Source of the DNA: Candidatus Thermoplasmatota archaeon
GTDB lineage: Archaea > Thermoplasmatota > SW-10-69-26 > JACQPN01 > JAJPHT01
Assembly (NCBI GenBank): GCA_035540375.1
Contig: DATLGO010000056.1
Span: 1 to 33,988 of the forward strand
Direction of reading: 5' to 3'
Length of the DNA: 33,988 nt
Shown here: positions 31,747-33,988 of the stretch, piece after piece
Numbering within the stretch: the first letter of the stretch is position 1
How the letters are laid out: each line of letters starts with the position of its first letter
The notes under the pieces: generated by a model
What the model saw: the letters and a program-made list of their open reading frames with translations, nothing else
What the model was told of the DNA's origin: nothing
The model's database searches: none
Position numbers and translations under genes: made by a program

Positions 31747-32988
31747 GTGCAGAGCGTCACGCGTCGCGACGCGACGAAATTTGTCGCCGCCGAGCAGGGG
31801 TTCGGGAAGCCGCTTCCCGACGTCGTCTCCGCGCTCGAGCGCGCGGTCGGGCTCTACGCGGCCGCGCCGTCGATCTCGCTCGCCCTCATGGCGCGCGTGC
31901 GCGGGTTCACGCAGGCGATGCTCGAGGACGCGCTCTACACCGACAAGACCGCGGCGCGCATCACGGCGATGCGCGGCGTCGTCTACGCCGTCCCGAAGGG
32001 TCTCGTCCCGACCGCGTTCCAGGGCTCGCGCGCGACCCTTGAAGCCGCCGTCGCGGGCCTGCTGAAGCAGCTCGACGCGACGGAAGCCGAGCTCGACAAG
32101 ATCGCGGGCTTCGTCGGAGGTCTCCTCGCGAGCGCGCCGCCGCTCACGGTGAACGAGATCCGCGGCTTCGTGCCGCCCGGGCTTCCCCAGGAGGAGAATC
32201 TCGGGCACATGCTCTCGGCGCTCTGCGCGCGCGGCTATCTCGTGCGCGCGACGACGAAGGGCGGCTGGCGCGACAACCTGCACGCCTACCAGCGCCTCGC
32301 GCACTGGCTTCCGGGCATCGAGATCTCCGCGACCCCGCCGGACAAGGCGCGCGCGGATCTCGCGCGGCGGTACTTCGAGGCCTACGGTCCGGCGTCGCTC
32401 CAGGATTTCGCGTGGTGGTCGGGCCTCAAGGGCCCGGAGGCGCAGGTCGCCTTCGACGCCGTGAGGGAGGAACTGGTCGAGATCGGCATCCAGGGGATGC
32501 AGGGCACCTTCTTCCTGACGAAGCGCAAATCGCGTCATCTCCTCGGCGTGCAGCCCCCGCAGCCCTCGACCGCGACGCTTCTCCCGTATTGGGATGCGTA
32601 CATGCACGCGTACTGGGACCGGTCGCGCTACGTGGACCGCGCGAGCGCGCCCTACGTCTACGACAAGTCCGGCAACGGCACGAACGTCGTTGTCGTGGAC
32701 GGGCAGGTCGTCGCGATCTGGGACTTCGAGGAATCGCGCCGCCGCGTGAACTTCCGTTTCGCGACGTTCGCGAATGCCCCCGCGAACCTCGAGCGCATGC
32801 TGCAGCCGGCCGTCAATCGCCTGAACGAGTTCTTCGCGGTCCCGGAAGTGCAGATCGAGCGCTATCCGCTCCCGAAGCCGCTCGTCGAGGAGCCCGCAGG
32901 CGCGTTCCAGTCGCCGCTGAAGCGTCGCCGCACGAGCTCGATCGAGGCCGAGCAGGCCGAGGCGAAGAAGGACGACCCGGCGGCGTGA
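31747..32988 (+). CDS. AlkZ/YcaQ-type winged-helix DNA-binding protein
   Basis: 413 residues from the GTG at 31747 (an ATG at 31705 would add 14 residues but would lie upstream of the TATA-like box). It resembles the HTH_42 family of DNA glycosylases that unhook interstrand crosslinks: the N-terminal TRRDATKFVAAEQG, the segment SLALMARVRGFTQAMLEDALYTDK, AMRGVVYAVPKG, and DFAWWSGL (220-227) in the tandem winged-helix region. The Q-x-Q or Q-x-D catalytic element of AlkZ/YcaQ is not evident where expected, so glycosylase activity is uncertain. The Lys/Glu-rich C-terminal tail is disordered. Its stop abuts the stop of queC (TGATCA, 32986-32991). Confidence 0.75.
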   Translation: MQSVTRRDATKFVAAEQGFGKPLPDVVSALERAVGLYAAAPSISLALMARVRGFTQAMLEDALYTDKTAARITAMRGVVYAVPKGLVPTAFQGSRATLEAAVAGLLKQLDATEAELDKIAGFVGGLLASAPPLTVNEIRGFVPPGLPQEENLGHMLSALCARGYLVRATTKGGWRDNLHAYQRLAHWLPGIEISATPPDKARADLARRYFEAYGPASLQDFAWWSGLKGPEAQVAFDAVREELVEIGIQGMQGTFFLTKRKSRHLLGVQPPQPSTATLLPYWDAYMHAYWDRSRYVDRASAPYVYDKSGNGTNVVVVDGQVVAIWDFEESRRRVNFRFATFANAPANLERMLQPAVNRLNEFFAVPEVQIERYPLPKPLVEEPAGAFQSPLKRRRTSSIEAEQAEAKKDDPAA

Positions 32989-33663
32989 TCACGCGAGCGC
33001 GGGATCGGCGACGCCGACGTCCGCGAACGCCCCGCGCCGCTCGACGCATGATGGGCACGCGCCGCACGGGGCGGCCGCATCCTCGTAGCAGGACCACGTC
33101 GCGACGAACGGCACGCCGAGCGAGACGCCGAGCGCGACCACTTCGCGCTTCGTGAGGCCTTTCAGGGGAAGCTCGAACGAGAGCGGTCGAGCCCGACCCG
33201 TCCAGAGACCGGTCGCGTTCAGCTTCTTGAGCCCGTCGAAGAACGCGCGGCTCGCGTCCCCGAACGTCTCGGCGTCGGAGCCGATGTGGCCCCCCACGAC
33301 GCGCGTCGCGCCGAGGGCTTCGGCCGCGTGGCTTGCGATCCCGTAGAAGACGAGGTTGCGCGCGGGCACGTAGCCGGGGGGCGCGTCCGCGAGCGCCGCG
33401 TTCCCGGTCCAGGGGCCCGCCTCGAGGTCGGCGGCCTCGCGCAGGAAGGGGAGCGGGACCGCGGTGAGGCGAACCCGCGCCGCCTCGGCGAGACGGTGGG
33501 CGGCGCGCCGCTCCCGCTCCGGGCGGGCGTGGTAGTCGAACGCGAGTGCGTGGACCTCCCACCCCCGGCGAAGGGCCCACCAGAGCGCGACGGCCGAATC
33601 GAGGCCCCCCGACAGAAGGACGACGGCGCGGGTCGTCCGCGAGTCCGGGGGATCGTCACGCAT
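32989..33663 (-). CDS. queC: 7-cyano-7-deazaguanine synthase
   Basis: 224 residues. The PP-loop SGGLDSAV (18-25) binds ATP; FDYHARPERERRA and YVPARNLVFYGIASHAAEALGA match the family core; the C-terminal zinc site is Cys192, Cys200, Cys203 and Cys206 in WSCYEDAAAPCGACPSC. The enzyme converts 7-carboxy-7-deazaguanine to preQ0, which archaea insert into tRNA position 15 as the precursor of archaeosine. No other preQ0 genes (queD, queE, tgtA) are in the window. ATG start, with TTTAAG (33693-33698, this strand) about 32 bases upstream. VPARN replaces the more common VPGRN. Confidence 0.93.
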   Translation of the reverse strand: MRDDPPDSRTTRAVVLLSGGLDSAVALWWALRRGWEVHALAFDYHARPERERRAAHRLAEAARVRLTAVPLPFLREAADLEAGPWTGNAALADAPPGYVPARNLVFYGIASHAAEALGATRVVGGHIGSDAETFGDASRAFFDGLKKLNATGLWTGRARPLSFELPLKGLTKREVVALGVSLGVPFVATWSCYEDAAAPCGACPSCVERRGAFADVGVADPALA

Positions 33664-33692
33664 GGGGAATCGGCCCTTGTAGGATCAGGGTA

Positions 33693-33698
33693 CTTAAA
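33693..33698 (-). promoter_or_regulatory. TATA box TTTAAG of queC
   Basis: TTTAAG (minus strand) is centred 32.5 bases before the ATG at 33663; a leader of about five bases is expected. Confidence 0.55.
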
Positions 33699-33760
33699 GG
33701 GGTTCGCCCCGTCCCGACGGACCTTTGCGACCCCCGTTTCGGGTGGTTCATGTGGCACCT

Positions 33761-33820
33761 GTCAATATAAATGATCAAAAGGGAAGCCTTTAATCAGCCA
33801 GAAAAAATACAATATCGGCT
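33761..33820 (+). promoter_or_regulatory. AT-rich promoter region of the basic-protein gene
   Basis: This is the most AT-rich stretch in the window. It contains ATATAA (33765-33770), TTTAAT (33789-33794) and AATATC (33811-33816); the last is about 30 bases before the ATG at 33844 and is the likely TATA. A hairpin (TGAT-CA-AAAGG / CCTTT-A-ATCA, 33772-33796, loop GAAG) lies upstream of it. Multiple boxes suggest strong or regulated transcription (inference). Confidence 0.5.
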
Positions 33821-33843
33821 CAGGACCAGGGGCCCTCCCGACC

Positions 33844-33988
33844 ATGGCGACCCGTAACAAAAACGCCGGCAAGAAGAAGCCGGCCGGCAAGAAGCCGGCG
33901 GCCGGGGCGCCCAAGAAGGCCGCGCCGAAAGCTTCCAAACCGAAGCCCGCGCCGGCGAAGGCCCCCTCCAAGGCGCCCGCCCCGAAGA
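33844..33988 (+). CDS. Lys/Ala/Pro-rich basic protein, N-terminal part (runs off the window)
   Basis: Only the first 48 residues are present. They are almost all Lys, Ala, Pro and Gly with PAGKKPA, PKKAAPK and PAKAPSKAPAP repeats, like histone H1-type or nucleoid-protein tails and some ribosomal-protein extensions. Such a tail is disordered and binds nucleic acid by charge. Nothing shows what follows. It has its own AT-rich promoter and no stop before the end of the window. Confidence 0.65.
   Translation, partial: MATRNKNAGKKKPAGKKPAAGAPKKAAPKASKPKPAPAKAPSKAPAPK

Noticed and set aside
1-33988. tRNA, rRNA, CRISPR arrays, insertion sequences or phage genes
   Set aside because: Gaps between genes are short and none shows cloverleaf ends, direct repeats with spacers, transposase motifs or terminal repeats. 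The search was by eye only.

Overview
The window comes from a very GC-rich archaeal chromosome, most likely an aerobic, uncultured Thermoplasmatota-type euryarchaeon. The domain is well supported. There is a geranylgeranyl reductase of the type that saturates archaeal lipids, an archaeal-type tyrosyl-tRNA synthetase and a QueC-family enzyme. Most transcription-unit starts have a TATA-like hexamer 25-29 bases upstream of the start codon, which is the archaeal leaderless layout, and two lipoproteins occur, one with a PGF-like C-terminal anchor. The phylum is inference only. No tRNA, rRNA, CRISPR array or insertion sequence was found. Coding density is very high and no gene-free stretch exceeds 300 bases; the longest are about 180 bases (33664-33843) and 142 bases (20195-20336).

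Layout. 1-1182: a two-gene nucleotidyltransferase/HEPN module resembling a toxin-antitoxin pair, with a perfect 13-bp inverted repeat spanning its TATA box and start codon. 1225-6957: a MutS-related ATPase, a lipoprotein with a second C-terminal anchor, a nucleoside deoxyribosyltransferase-like protein, a second lipoprotein, a PrxQ-type peroxiredoxin and an OsmC protein (peroxide defence). 7052-10897: a lipid-flavoured cluster with acyl-CoA dehydrogenase, ArsR-like regulator, divergent delta-9-type desaturase and geranylgeranyl reductase. 10986-14839: a membrane protein, TyrRS, and a PhoU-like/PiT phosphate uptake pair. 14881-17212: dodecin, a small exported protein, a membrane-anchored tandem winged-helix regulator, thioredoxin and an unknown partner. 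17332-20194: two unknown proteins, a histone-deacetylase-family hydrolase and a membrane OB-fold-like protein.

20337-30517 is the metabolic core: lipA, E1 alpha, E1 beta and E2 of a 2-oxoacid dehydrogenase complex in a tight overlapping operon, then a 1442-residue secreted beta-helix/PKD protein with its own promoter, then the E3 dihydrolipoamide dehydrogenase. LipA would make the lipoyl cofactor carried by E2 and re-oxidised by E3. 30504-33988 holds two unknown proteins, an AlkZ-like winged-helix protein, queC (preQ0 for archaeosine) and the start of a Lys/Ala/Pro-rich basic protein running off the window.

Regulatory style: first genes of units appear leaderless, often with GTG or TTG starts, whereas internal operon genes carry Shine-Dalgarno sequences. 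Five of seven convergent gene pairs overlap or abut at their stop codons. The most unusual items are the NTase/HEPN module with its operator, the Cys-x-x-Cys-decorated beta-helix protein splitting the dehydrogenase cluster, the doubly anchored lipoprotein, and an acyl desaturase in an archaeon.
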